From NCBI GenBank assembly GCA_002423155.1, contig DIUV01000019.1, forward strand, positions 1-38,740: a DNA stretch of 38,740 nt, written 5' to 3'. The translations under genes and the position numbers were made by a program. A model generated the notes under the pieces. The model searched no databases. It was given only the letters and a program-made list of their open reading frames with translations, and had not been told where the DNA came from. Positions within the stretch are counted from its first letter, which is position 1, and the number at the start of each line of letters is the position of its first letter. Shown here piece after piece: positions 22,330-30,860 of this stretch. Source of the stretch: Alphaproteobacteria bacterium UBA6149. Its GTDB lineage: Bacteria > Pseudomonadota > Alphaproteobacteria > Rickettsiales > UBA998.

Positions 22330-22359
22330 AATAAAAAAGCGTGTCCTAAGACACGCTTT
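22330..22359 (-). terminator. Intrinsic terminator of the 22376-22687 gene
   Basis: aaagcgtgtc (22336-22345) and gacacgcttt (22350-22359) form a 10-bp stem with a 4-nt loop. On the minus strand six T follow. It starts 17 nt after the stop codon of the small membrane-protein gene. Confidence 0.8.
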
Positions 22360-22375
22360 AATCCCGCAAAGATGG

Positions 22376-22687
22376 TTACGAAGTAAAAATTCTTTCTTGT
22401 AACCTTTTTAGAAATTTTTCCAGCTCAGATTTTCCCTCGCTAGAAAGCTTAAAAGCACTTATGCTTCGTAAATGCTTTCTGACCTCCGCATCCTGGTTTT
22501 CTTTTCCACAGAAAACCAGTTCCTCCAAAATTTCTTTTTGTATCTGAGAGATTGCCACCTGTTCTTTCAACGCAGCGGTTTCTTTTTCAAGGAGCTTTAT
22601 TTTGCTTCCCCGGCAAAACCAACTGTACACCATCAAGCTAGAGCCAGCGACTATTAAAAAAACCAAAAACAATGTTGTTCCGCCCAT
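22376..22687 (-). CDS. Small single-span membrane protein with coiled coil, unknown function
   Basis: A 103-residue protein not recognised as a known family. Residues 5-24 (TLFLVFLIVAGSSLMVYSWF) form one membrane span. Residues ~28-55 (SKIKLLEKETAALKEQVAI) look like a coiled coil, and the rest is charged and helical (HLRSISAFKLSSEGKSELEK). A very good ribosome-binding site (AAGGAGG) precedes the ATG and a strong terminator follows, so it is probably a real monocistronic gene. The topology is probably N-terminus out, with a cytoplasmic coiled-coil tail. Confidence 0.75.
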   Translation of the reverse strand: MGGTTLFLVFLIVAGSSLMVYSWFCRGSKIKLLEKETAALKEQVAISQIQKEILEELVFCGKENQDAEVRKHLRSISAFKLSSEGKSELEKFLKRLQERIFTS

Positions 22688-22774
22688 AAAAACCTCCTTA
22701 AGGTCTTGAGCAAAGAATTTTGGTTTTCTTCCGATCCACCAAAATCCAAAAAAGGTAAGTCCCGTAGCATATAG

Positions 22775-22806
22775 AAAATAAGTTAAGTGATAAAATCACT
22801 CAACCG
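22775..22806 (-). promoter_or_regulatory. Candidate promoter with overlapping palindrome
   Basis: On the minus strand TTGAGT is followed after 17 nt by TATTTT. Inside the spacer lies the palindrome agtgat/atcact (22786-22800), a possible operator. It would drive the small membrane-protein gene ending at 22376. The match is weak. Confidence 0.3.
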
Positions 22807-22901
22807 ATTAATCTAACCATTGCAAAGACAAGCCAACCTTAACACAATTTAACTATTCTTGGCAAGTGTTTTAATTGTCGTGATTTTGCTATTCGATGAT
22901 T

Positions 22902-23074
22902 CCCCCTCTCCCTCTGGGAGAGGGACGGGGTGAGGGAAGCCACCACAAGTTGGTGGATATGTTTTATTCACTTAAATATCAACATATTACAACAACAATA
23001 CGCTTTATGTTTATGTAGGCTTCCCTCACCCCCTGAAACATATATGTTTCAGCTCATCCCAGAGGGAGAGGGGG
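22902..23074. repeat. Family P palindromic repeat, copy 2
   Basis: Left half 22902-22941 (hairpin ccctctccc/gggagaggg, then ggggtgagggaagc) and right half 23018-23074 (gcttccctcacccc, then hairpin) are inverted copies around a 76-nt unrelated spacer. The right half contains a 20-bp palindrome, ctgaaacatatatgtttcag (23033-23052), not present in the aroE copy. It lies 14 nt past the purD stop and may end its transcript. I see no gene between 22688 and 23087. Confidence 0.8.
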
Positions 23075-23087
23075 TTCGTCCTTGTTT

Positions 23088-24350
23088 TTAGACCTCTATC
23101 GCGCGCCAGCCGATGTCGCGGCGGCAGAAGCCTGCTTGCCAGTCGATTTTATCAACCGCTTGGTAGGCTAGTGCTTGGGCGGTTTTTACATCTTTGCCGA
23201 AGGCGGTTACGCCGAGTACGCGGCCGCCTATCGCGAGGATTTTGTCGGCGCTTGCTTTGGTGCCAGCATGAAATATTTCTACATCTGTTACTTTAGCTGC
23301 TTCGTTTAAGCCCTTGATTTCGGTGTTTTTTACATATTCCCCTGGATAGCCTTCGGCGGCCATCACTACGCATAATGCGGCACCGGAATGAAATTTTACG
23401 GGGCGAGTTAGTAATTTTCCCTTGGCGGCTTCAAACAGGATTTCGGCTAAATCATCATCTAATAACATCATTAGGCTTTGGGTTTCAGGGTCGCCGAAGC
23501 GGCAATTAAATTCGATTAGACGGGGACCAGATTTAGTAATCATCAGACCGGCAAATAATACCCCTTCATAGGGCATACCCTCTTGTTGCATGGCTTTGAG
23601 AGTGGGGAAAATGATTTCTTGCATAATATGGGCGCGTAAATCTGGGGTGGCGATGGGGGCAGGAGTGTAGGCTCCCATACCGCCAGTATTGGGCCCCGTG
23701 TCGCCATCTCCCACCGCTTTATGATCTTGGGCGGAGCCGAATTCTACCGCGGTTTTTCCATCACAAAGAGCAAAGAAGCTGATTTCTTCGCCTTGCATAA
23801 ATTCTTCGATGATTATTTCATTGCCAGCACTGCCAAATTTGCCCGAAAACATTTCGTCCACGGTTTGTTCTGCTTCTTCGCGTTGCTGGGCGATGATTAC
23901 GCCTTTGCCAGCTGCCAGACCATCTGCCTTAATCACTATCGGGAGAGTTTGTTGTGCTAGATATTCTTTGGCGTCTTTCGCGTTAGAAAACCGAGCATAT
24001 TTCGCAGTCGGAATATTATACTTATGGCAAATATCTTTCATGAAGCCTTTGGAACCTTCTAACTGGGCGGCTTTTTGGGAAGGACCAAATACTACGATAT
24101 TTTCCGCGCGGAGGAAATCCGCTAAGCCGTCCACCAGATATTGTTCGGGACCAACTACTACCAAGTCAATCGCTTGGTTTTTGCAAAAATTTGCGATGGT
24201 GGGGAAATCGTCTAAAGTCACACATTCCGCATGTTGCGAGATGCCGCCATTACCGGGGGCGCAATAAATTTTTTCTACGCGCGGCGATTTACTTAAACGA
24301 AAACATAATGCATGCTCACGACCACCAGAACCTATAACTAAAATCTTCAT
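23088..24350 (-). CDS. purD: Phosphoribosylamine-glycine ligase
   Basis: A 420-residue GAR synthetase (second step of de novo purine synthesis, ATP-grasp family). Seen: N-terminal VIGSGGREHALCFRLSKSP, then VVGPEQYLVDGLADFL, the ATP-grasp KADGLAAGKGVIIAQ, GGMGAYTPAP, and FAGLMITKSGPRLIEFNCRF followed by GDPETQ. The C-terminal domain is intact (GGRVLGVTAFGKD). The length is normal. It is divergent from xseA, a pairing seen in many alphaproteobacteria. The intergenic region is occupied by a family D repeat. Confidence 0.96.
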   Translation of the reverse strand: MKILVIGSGGREHALCFRLSKSPRVEKIYCAPGNGGISQHAECVTLDDFPTIANFCKNQAIDLVVVGPEQYLVDGLADFLRAENIVVFGPSQKAAQLEGSKGFMKDICHKYNIPTAKYARFSNAKDAKEYLAQQTLPIVIKADGLAAGKGVIIAQQREEAEQTVDEMFSGKFGSAGNEIIIEEFMQGEEISFFALCDGKTAVEFGSAQDHKAVGDGDTGPNTGGMGAYTPAPIATPDLRAHIMQEIIFPTLKAMQQEGMPYEGVLFAGLMITKSGPRLIEFNCRFGDPETQSLMMLLDDDLAEILFEAAKGKLLTRPVKFHSGAALCVVMAAEGYPGEYVKNTEIKGLNEAAKVTDVEIFHAGTKASADKILAIGGRVLGVTAFGKDVKTAQALAYQAVDKIDWQAGFCRRDIGWRAIEV

Positions 24351-24433
24351 ACTTGCCTTTTTTGTTTGGGGTATATACCTATCATATAATAAAGCAACGT
24401 CACCAATAATTAATTTTGTTTTTTTACCCCTAT

Positions 24434-24539
24434 CTCTCGTTTGTCATCCCGCTGAAGAGCGGGATCCATGCCAAGCCATTGGCTCCTGTGCTGGTTGATA
24501 GACGTGGATCCCGCCCTTCGGCGGGATGACAAACGAGAG
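24434..24539. repeat. Family D palindromic repeat, copy 2
   Basis: Perfect 19-bp outer arms: ctctcgtttgtcatcccgc (24434-24452) and its inverse (24521-24539). Inside are hairpins cccgct/agcggg and cccgcc/ggcggg and the words ggatccatgcc and acgtggatccc. The layout and wording match 7757-7865. It sits between the divergent purD and xseA genes. Confidence 0.75.
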
Positions 24540-24617
24540 TTTAGTGTAACCGACGAAATTAACGATTGAGGAAAAAGCTCAGATCTATAACTCTTTCCTA
24601 ATAAAAAACAAATTTTT

Positions 24618-25970
24618 ATGCAAAACCTTTTTGAACCCAGCAGTTCCAATGCTCATGAATATAGTGTGAGTGAAATTTCTGGTGCGCTGAAACGCACGGT
24701 AGAAAATACTTTTGGTTATGTGCGTGTGCGCGGAGAAATTGGCAATCAGAAACGCGCTAGTTCGGGGCATTTTTATTTTGATTTAAAAGATGAAAAATCG
24801 GTGCTCAATTCCATCTGCTGGAAAGGCACGATGGATAAATTGAACTTTAGTTTAGATGCGGGGTTAGAAGTAATTTGTACTGGCAAATTAACCACTTATC
24901 CCGGAAGGTCTTCTTATCAACTAATTGTTGAGCGGGTGGAACCAGCTGGCGCAGGTGCCTTGATGGCGTTGTTAGAACAACGCAAAGCAAAGCTTATGGC
25001 AGAGGGGTTGTTTGACCCAGCTCGCAAAAAAGAATTACCTTTCTTACCTGAAAAAATTGGTGTGGTTACTTCGCCTACAGGCGCGGTGATTCGCGATATT
25101 TTACACCGTATTTCTGAACGCTTTCCCTTGCATGTACAAGTTTGGCCTGTGAGGGTGCAAGGAGAGGGGGCAGCGGAAGAAATTGCCGCTGCGATTACGG
25201 GATTCAATAATTTAGCCGAAAAACCGGATATTATCATCGTCGCACGTGGGGGTGGTTCGTTGGAGGATTTATGGGCGTTTAATGAAGAAATTGTAGTTCG
25301 CGCCGTGGCGGATAGTAAAATTCCGCTGATTTCTGCGATTGGGCACGAAACTGACACTACTTTGATTGATTTTGCGGCGGATTTACGGGCGCCAACTCCC
25401 ACAGCGGCGGCAGAATTGGCGGTGCCCGTGCGGGCGGAATTATTAGGCTGGGTGAAAGAAGTGGATTCGCGCCTCTATCGCAGTGTGGATCAGCTTTTGC
25501 GTGCGCTACAGGAAAAAATTGCAGGGTTGGCACGTGGGCTTCCACGCCCGACAGAAATTATTTTTGCCCAACAACAAAGATTAGATGACCGCGCCGAAAG
25601 ATTGGCAGTGGCATTGCCTAACTGGTTGGCAAACAAAGAGAAATCATTGCAGGTAATTTCCGCAGCGCTTTCTCCCCATAATTTACGGCAGATAATAAAT
25701 TTACGGGCGGAGCGTTTGCAGCCCTTTGCTGGGCGCGCGCAACAAGCGATGAATAATCGCTTACAAAAAGAAACTATGCGGCTGGAAAATTCCGCACGGA
25801 TGTTGGCAAGTTTAGATTATCATAATACGCTTAAACGAGGGTTTGCATTGGTAAAGAGTCCTAAGGGCAAGGCAATTACCAGCAAAACGGATTTAGGCTC
25901 CCAGGAAAATTTTCAGGTTCAGTTCTGGGATGGTGAAGTTTCTGCACAGCAAGCTAAAAATCACTCGTAA
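24618..25970 (+). CDS. xseA: Exodeoxyribonuclease VII large subunit
   Basis: A 450-residue ExoVII large subunit, which with XseB degrades single-stranded DNA. The N-terminal OB fold shows FGYVRVRGEIGNQKRASSGHFYF (split here for length: first FGYVRVRGEIGNQ). The catalytic region has KIGVVTSPTGAVIRDILHRI, IIIVARGGGSLEDLWAFNEE and SAIGHETDTTLIDFAADLRA with PTPTAAAE. The C-terminus is a long coiled coil (residues ~290-400) ending near DYHNTLKRGFALVKS. The start MQNLFEPSSSNAHEYSV is typical. It is convergent with dnaB, overlapping by 10 nt. xseB is not in the window. Confidence 0.95.
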   Translation: MQNLFEPSSSNAHEYSVSEISGALKRTVENTFGYVRVRGEIGNQKRASSGHFYFDLKDEKSVLNSICWKGTMDKLNFSLDAGLEVICTGKLTTYPGRSSYQLIVERVEPAGAGALMALLEQRKAKLMAEGLFDPARKKELPFLPEKIGVVTSPTGAVIRDILHRISERFPLHVQVWPVRVQGEGAAEEIAAAITGFNNLAEKPDIIIVARGGGSLEDLWAFNEEIVVRAVADSKIPLISAIGHETDTTLIDFAADLRAPTPTAAAELAVPVRAELLGWVKEVDSRLYRSVDQLLRALQEKIAGLARGLPRPTEIIFAQQQRLDDRAERLAVALPNWLANKEKSLQVISAALSPHNLRQIINLRAERLQPFAGRAQQAMNNRLQKETMRLENSARMLASLDYHNTLKRGFALVKSPKGKAITSKTDLGSQENFQVQFWDGEVSAQQAKNHS

Positions 25971-27442
25971 TGTTGCGACATCCGACTTTCATCCTGCAAA
26001 TCACTAAAATGGGTCAGGCTGGAGGTAAATTGTAGGGTCACCGTACCAATTGGACCGTTACGCTGCTTGGCGATGATTACATCGGCTAGACCATAAATGC
26101 GCGCCATGTGTTCTTGCCACTCACCAATTTTCGGATCATTGTCATTGGGTTTTTTACGTTCCATATAATATTCTTCACGGAAAACGAACATTACCACGTC
26201 GGCATCTTGCTCGATACTTCCTGATTCACGTAAATCGGCTAATTGTGGGCGTTTATCTTCGCGTTGTTCTACTGCACGGGAAAGCTGGGAAAGGGCAATT
26301 ACGGGCACGGCCAGCTCTTTGGCAATCGCTTTTAAGCCTTGAGTGATTTCGGATACTTCCTGTACGCGGTTACTTTGCGAATTGGTGCTTGATGGGCGCA
26401 CTAATTGCAAGTAATCGACCACTACCAGCCCGAGATTATGCATGCGCTTTAGACGGCGTGCACGGGTACGTAGTGCGGATATAGACAATGCTGGGGTGTC
26501 ATCAATAAAAAAGGGTAGGGTAGCAAGGTCGCGATCGGCTTGCATCAATCGGGAAAATTCCTCCTCCTCCATCTCTCCGCGCAAAATCTTGCTGGAATTG
26601 ATTTCACTTTTGGCGGAAAGAATACGGGTGGCTAATTGTTCGGCAGACATCTCCAGTGAGAAGAACCCAACCGATTGAGGTTTTTCGGTGCCTTTTTCTT
26701 GTTGTTCACGTACGAAAGCTTCGGCGGCGCTATAGGCGATGTTGGTAGCTAACGCGGTTTTTCCCATAGAGGGACGACCAGCAAGAATAAGCAACTCAGA
26801 CTTTTGTAATCCGCCGAGCATGCGGTTTAAATCTTTTAGACCCGTAGTTACCCCAACAATTGCTCCGCGGCGTTTATGGGCTATTTCTGCGCGTTGTAGA
26901 GCTTGGTGGGAGGCGTTTCTAAAAGCTTGGAAACCGGTGCTGGGTTCGCCGTTTGCAGCTAAGTTAAATAGTTCCTGTTCGGCACCCTCTATCAGGCGAA
27001 AAGCGGGGGTGTCTATATCGTGGACGTAAGAAGCATTAACTACCTCTTCGCCAATATCAATCAAAGCACGTTTTAAGGCGAGATCATAAATAAGCTCGCT
27101 ATAATCAACAATATTGATAACCGCAACGGAGGATGCGGCTAAGCGTGCGAGATATTCGCCGCCGCCTACTTCTTTTAAACCTTCGTCTTGTTCAAAAAAA
27201 TGCCGCAAAGTTACAGGATTGGCAATTTGTCCGCGGTCATGAAAACGCCCGATGGCGGCAAAAATACGTTGATGCGCGGGTTCGTAAAAATGCTCGGCGC
27301 GCAGGCGATCTGATATGTGATTAAGCGCGATATTATTAACCAAAATTGCGCCGAGCAAAGATTGCTCAGCTTCAAGATTATGCGGCGCCTGGCGATAGTT
27401 AACCGCCTCCACATTTTCGACCAATTCTGCTAATCGTGCCAT
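25961..27442 (-). CDS. dnaB: Replicative DNA helicase DnaB
   Basis: A 493-residue hexameric replicative helicase. The N-terminal domain (residues ~17-120) starts APHNLEAEQSLLGAIL. The RecA-like domain has Walker A GRPSMGKTALATNIA, then GFFSLEMSAEQLATRIL, Walker B LVVVDYLQLVRP, and VIALSQLSRAVEQREDKRP followed by DLRESGSIEQDADVV. The start at 27442 (MARLAELVE) is chosen: the frame is open 50 codons further, but that stretch (with LPEGEGEV) is read from the family P repeat upstream. The ribosome-binding site is weak (A-rich). The length then matches DnaB norms. Confidence 0.95.
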   Translation of the reverse strand: MARLAELVENVEAVNYRQAPHNLEAEQSLLGAILVNNIALNHISDRLRAEHFYEPAHQRIFAAIGRFHDRGQIANPVTLRHFFEQDEGLKEVGGGEYLARLAASSVAVINIVDYSELIYDLALKRALIDIGEEVVNASYVHDIDTPAFRLIEGAEQELFNLAANGEPSTGFQAFRNASHQALQRAEIAHKRRGAIVGVTTGLKDLNRMLGGLQKSELLILAGRPSMGKTALATNIAYSAAEAFVREQQEKGTEKPQSVGFFSLEMSAEQLATRILSAKSEINSSKILRGEMEEEEFSRLMQADRDLATLPFFIDDTPALSISALRTRARRLKRMHNLGLVVVDYLQLVRPSSTNSQSNRVQEVSEITQGLKAIAKELAVPVIALSQLSRAVEQREDKRPQLADLRESGSIEQDADVVMFVFREEYYMERKKPNDNDPKIGEWQEHMARIYGLADVIIAKQRNGPIGTVTLQFTSSLTHFSDLQDESRMSQHYE

Positions 27443-27539
27443 TTTTTCTTTTTTTATATGGTTTTTGGAAGGCGAGTATAACAACAAGTTTGGAAGTTGG
27501 TAAGATTTTTTGTGTTTTAAAAAGAAATTATCTGAAAAT

Positions 27540-27873
27540 CGGACTTCCCCCTCTCCCTCTGGGAGAGGGACGGGATTAGGGAAGCTATACATGAGTGATG
27601 TTGTTGGTTGTATAGTGTTTCTTATTTTAAATTACGTTGTAATTTAAAATAAGACGTTCAGTCGCCACTAAGGCTAACGCGGCATGAGCCGCGGTCTTGC
27701 AGTCGCAAGACTATAGCAATTTCAAGTATTTTTACGTAAATAAAATTAGAAATTGCTATAAAAGAGCAAGCAAATGCTTTTCTCAAAGCGACTAGCATTA
27801 CCCTTGGCGAGGCTCCCTCACCCCTGAAACATATATGTTTCAGCCTCTCCCAAAGGAAGAGGGAGTTTGTCCG
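27540..27873. repeat. Family P palindromic repeat, copy 3, split by a family E copy
   Basis: Left half 27540-27586 (cggacttccccctctccc, then gggagagggacggg) and right half ~27811-27873 (ggctccctcaccc, then the 20-bp palindrome ctgaaacatatatgtttcag at 27824-27843, then ctctccc/gggag) are inverted halves of one element. The space between holds family E copy 4. The whole gene-free stretch 27443-28092 is filled by these repeats, a ggacagtagt segment near 27900 echoing 59-68, and the RTX gene terminator. Confidence 0.75.
27621..27760 (+). repeat. Family E hairpin repeat, copy 4 (with tail)
   Basis: An extra perfect 15-bp hairpin lies at the left (27621-27635 with 27639-27653). The conserved tail is at 27653-27675 (begins gacgttcagtcgccac). 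Stem B: 27678-27693 (cgcggc/gccgcg). Stem A: 27694-27711 (gtcttgc/gcaagac). Stem C: 27712-27723 with 27749-27760 (12-bp arms, tatagcaatttc, 25-nt spacer). Confidence 0.8.
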
Positions 27874-28036
27874 AATTTTTGGAGAGTAAAAAATTTCCTT
27901 GGACAGTAGTATAGCCACAGCAGAAATGACGATGGAGAGAATGTGTTGGGGAAATAAATAATTTACATTCAATAGCTTCACAATATTAACGGTACTGCCT
28001 GAGTGTGGTGTGTCAAAAGAGTGCTTATAAATATAA

Positions 28037-28071
28037 AAAAAGGGCTGTAGGAAAAACCTACAGCCCTTTTT
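28037..28071 (-). terminator. Intrinsic terminator of the RTX gene
   Basis: aaaaagggctgtagg (28037-28051) and its inverse (28057-28071) form a 15-bp stem with a 5-nt loop, with T-runs on both strands. It lies about 22 nt past the RTX gene stop codon. Its strength suits a highly expressed gene. Confidence 0.88.
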
Positions 28072-28092
28072 CTTAACTTAAGAAACTACAAA

Positions 28093-30552
28093 TTAAACGA
28101 TATCAGTTGCTACTGCGAAACTAGTCAAAGTAGCACCAGTTATATCAACAGCGAAGTCAGTTCCGTTAACGAAAGATCCGTCATCATCAACATCAACAAC
28201 CATTATTATATGGCTATCAGTAGTGGTAAGGAAAGCAACATCTGAATTGTTGCCTCCAGCATCAAATTTATAAGTTGCAGTACCAGTACCATTGTTAAGG
28301 AATGCATCAACGTTAGTTGCAGTAAGAGCAGTAGAAGCCAAGGCAATCGCCTGACCAGCAGAGCTGCTACCAGATACTAAAGCTGCAGTTCCTCTTACAC
28401 CAACATCAAATGTATCAGTAGAACCACCAGTGAATACAGCATCAGTAACCACATCTAAATGAGCAAAGTCAGAATCACCAGCTCCGAAATGGAAGGTATC
28501 ATTACCAACACCACCAGTTAGGCTATCTGTACCAGCGCCACCAGTAATGTTATCGTTGTTAGCGCCACCGTCAACAGTATCATTACCAGCACCAGCAACG
28601 ATAACATCATCCCCAGCTCCGCTAGAAATGCTGTCATCTCCACCACCAGTAGTAAAGGTATCAACACCTTGACCACCAGTAACGCTAAGTGCATTAGCAA
28701 AACCACCAGCAACCAAAGTTGAAGTGTTTGCACCAGTCAAGCCTGAAGCGTCAACCGTAGTTATACCAGCAGCCAAAGCAGCTGCTGCGATAGTTACGCT
28801 GTTTCCAGTGTAGTTACCTATAGTAATAGTTTGAACATCAGTCACGTGAGTGAAGTCATCATCAATAACGGTTGCTGCGCTAGAGAAAGTAATGCTGTTT
28901 GCACCAGTTCCACCAACGATAGTATCGTTAGTGTCTAAGTCAGCAGCTGCACCAGTAAATTTGAATACATCGTTACCAACGCCGCCATCAAGAACATCAT
29001 TTCCGTTAGCACCAACAACTGTACCAGCAACTAGAGTGTCACCTAAAGAACCAGCATAAAGGTGATCTGCACCTGTACCACCAGTTAAAGTAGCTGCAGC
29101 ACCATCAAAGTTAGTGATTAGCAAGCCGCTAGTAACAGTGAAGTTAGTTCCAGTGAAGTTACCCAAGAAGTTAGTTAGGCTAACTGCGTTTCCTGTAGCT
29201 TCAGTAATTACAGTTGCGCTAGAGCTATGGCTAACCGTCAAAGAAGCCGCGGTTGCACCAGTGTTATAAGCAGCAGCGATAGTATCGTTAGCAGCATCAA
29301 AATCACTGATTTGAACTGTAGTAGTTGCAGAAGCAGAAATGTCTACGTTGAAAGTATCGCTACCGATTCCACCAACAAGAACCACTTCTGAAGTTGCACC
29401 CTGAACAGTTACGTTGATAACATCGTTACCAGCACCACCGAAGATAGATTCAGTTTTGCCTGCAGCACCATTTTCTAAGCTAATAGTATCATTACCAGCA
29501 TTACCCAAAATGGTTACGTTACCGTAGTTAAGACCACCGGTCATGTTAATTGTATCTGCGCCATCAGCAGTATCAGCCAAACCATTGCCACCATAAACAG
29601 TTGTTGTTCCAGTGATGTCAAAGTTTGCCAAAGTAATAGTATCTGCACCCAAACCACCATAAACAACTACATTACCTGCTGAAGCTGCACCAGCTGCATC
29701 AGTTAAAGTATCGTTTCCTTGGCCTAAGTAGAAAGTCTGAGTTTTACCAGTGCTAACACCGTTAAAGTCAACGCTATCATTTCCTGCATTAAGATAAGCA
29801 GTTAAATTGCCTGAGCTAGAGCTAAGAACATCTGCACCATCAGTAGTGTCAGCGCCACCGTTACCACCATAAACAGTAACATCACCAGTTGCACCAGCAA
29901 TGTTAATTGTATCGGTGCCTAGACCAGCAGTAATAACCAAAGAACCTACAGAAGCACCTGAAGTGATTGTATCGTTTCCTGAACCAAGATATACAGTAGC
30001 AGTTTTGCCAGAAGCAGTTACTGCGTTGAAAGTAACAGCATCAGCACCTGAGTTTGCATAAAGAGTGTTGCTTCCGCTACCCAAGCTTACGGTATCAGCA
30101 CCATCAGTGCTATCTACACCACCAGCACCACCATAAATAGTATTGTCACCAGTACCAACAGTAATAGCATCACCAGATGCGCCACCGAATATTACGTTAT
30201 TTCCATCGCCCAATACAACTGTATCCGCGCCACCCAAGCCATAAACCAAGTTGTTGCTATCGCTTACCGCAACAGGGGTTACTGTTTGACCAACTTCATC
30301 CAAAGCTGAGTTAGTTGTACCATCACCAATATAAACAGAAGAAGAAACTGTAGATAAGTTGCTAGTAGTAAAAGAACCGATATCAGCACCAGTTACTACT
30401 ACTGAACCTACGCCAGCCACAGTAACAGTAGTGTTGCTGCCGCTTTGAGCCAATGTAACTAAATTAGCCGCATAAAGTAGTGCCAAAGTGTCCGCATCAG
30501 GATCAAATGAAATCGTCTGACCGACGATGTTATCAAAATTATAAGTTGTCAT
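28093..30552 (-). CDS. RTX-type calcium-binding secreted protein (S-layer- or adhesin-like)
   Basis: An 819-residue acidic protein with no cysteine, rich in G, D, T, A and N. Nonapeptide GGxGxDxx repeats are clear at about residues 627-690 (GGGDDSISSGAGDDVIVAG, then GAGNDTVDGG) and are scattered from 105 on. Residues ~140-410 hold three imperfect ~90-residue tandem units, each beginning YGGxGxxDxTDGAD and carrying a GKT..T.YLGxGNDT core. There is no N-terminal signal peptide. The C-terminus (VVDVDDDGSFVNGTDFAVDI) resembles a type I secretion signal region with a DxDxDG calcium loop. It is probably exported by a type I system, not in the window. Strong promoter, strong terminator and repetitive codon choice suggest high expression; the exact role is unknown. 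Confidence 0.85.
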   Translation of the reverse strand: MTTYNFDNIVGQTISFDPDADTLALLYAANLVTLAQSGSNTTVTVAGVGSVVVTGADIGSFTTSNLSTVSSSVYIGDGTTNSALDEVGQTVTPVAVSDSNNLVYGLGGADTVVLGDGNNVIFGGASGDAITVGTGDNTIYGGAGGVDSTDGADTVSLGSGSNTLYANSGADAVTFNAVTASGKTATVYLGSGNDTITSGASVGSLVITAGLGTDTINIAGATGDVTVYGGNGGADTTDGADVLSSSSGNLTAYLNAGNDSVDFNGVSTGKTQTFYLGQGNDTLTDAAGAASAGNVVVYGGLGADTITLANFDITGTTTVYGGNGLADTADGADTINMTGGLNYGNVTILGNAGNDTISLENGAAGKTESIFGGAGNDVINVTVQGATSEVVLVGGIGSDTFNVDISASATTTVQISDFDAANDTIAAAYNTGATAASLTVSHSSSATVITEATGNAVSLTNFLGNFTGTNFTVTSGLLITNFDGAAATLTGGTGADHLYAGSLGDTLVAGTVVGANGNDVLDGGVGNDVFKFTGAAADLDTNDTIVGGTGANSITFSSAATVIDDDFTHVTDVQTITIGNYTGNSVTIAAAALAAGITTVDASGLTGANTSTLVAGGFANALSVTGGQGVDTFTTGGGDDSISSGAGDDVIVAGAGNDTVDGGANNDNITGGAGTDSLTGGVGNDTFHFGAGDSDFAHLDVVTDAVFTGGSTDTFDVGVRGTAALVSGSSSAGQAIALASTALTATNVDAFLNNGTGTATYKFDAGGNNSDVAFLTTTDSHIIMVVDVDDDGSFVNGTDFAVDITGATLTSFAVATDIV

Positions 30553-30641
30553 TTTTCAAGCTTTCCAGTTAGTTAACAAGATAATTCAATTTTCCGAAAT
30601 TCCCAGGTTATACAATTCGCCCAGTAATTTGCACAGTTGCA

Positions 30642-30669
30642 GTTATAGTACGCACGCCGCTAATTGCAA
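30642..30669 (-). promoter_or_regulatory. Candidate promoter of the RTX gene
   Basis: On the minus strand TTGCAA (30664-30669), a 16-nt spacer and TATAAC (30642-30647). This would give an untranslated leader of roughly 85 nt before the RTX start codon. Apart from this and the family E repeat at 30861-30970, I see nothing definite in 30553-30965. Confidence 0.45.
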
Positions 30670-30860
30670 GCAAAAAACCCTTAGCACCACCAATCCGATA
30701 TTCTTTTCAAGTTTTATAAGTTAGAAAACCTCAAGAACTAATCAGCAATACTGCGAGATTCATTAAAGGGTGCGAATTTTCATTGTCAACTTGCTGCTTA
30801 AAATGAGCTTTTGAGTTTTAAAATGTTTGCGTGGTTGTGACATTTTTGTTACTTTATTTG

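Noticed and set aside
27443..27592. A 50-codon N-terminal extension of DnaB
   Set aside because: It is read from the family P repeat; starting at 27442 gives the normal DnaB length and N-terminus.
27658..27981. A 107-codon minus-strand frame downstream of the RTX gene terminator
   Set aside because: It is made up of translated E and P repeat sequence and has no domain or ribosome-binding site.
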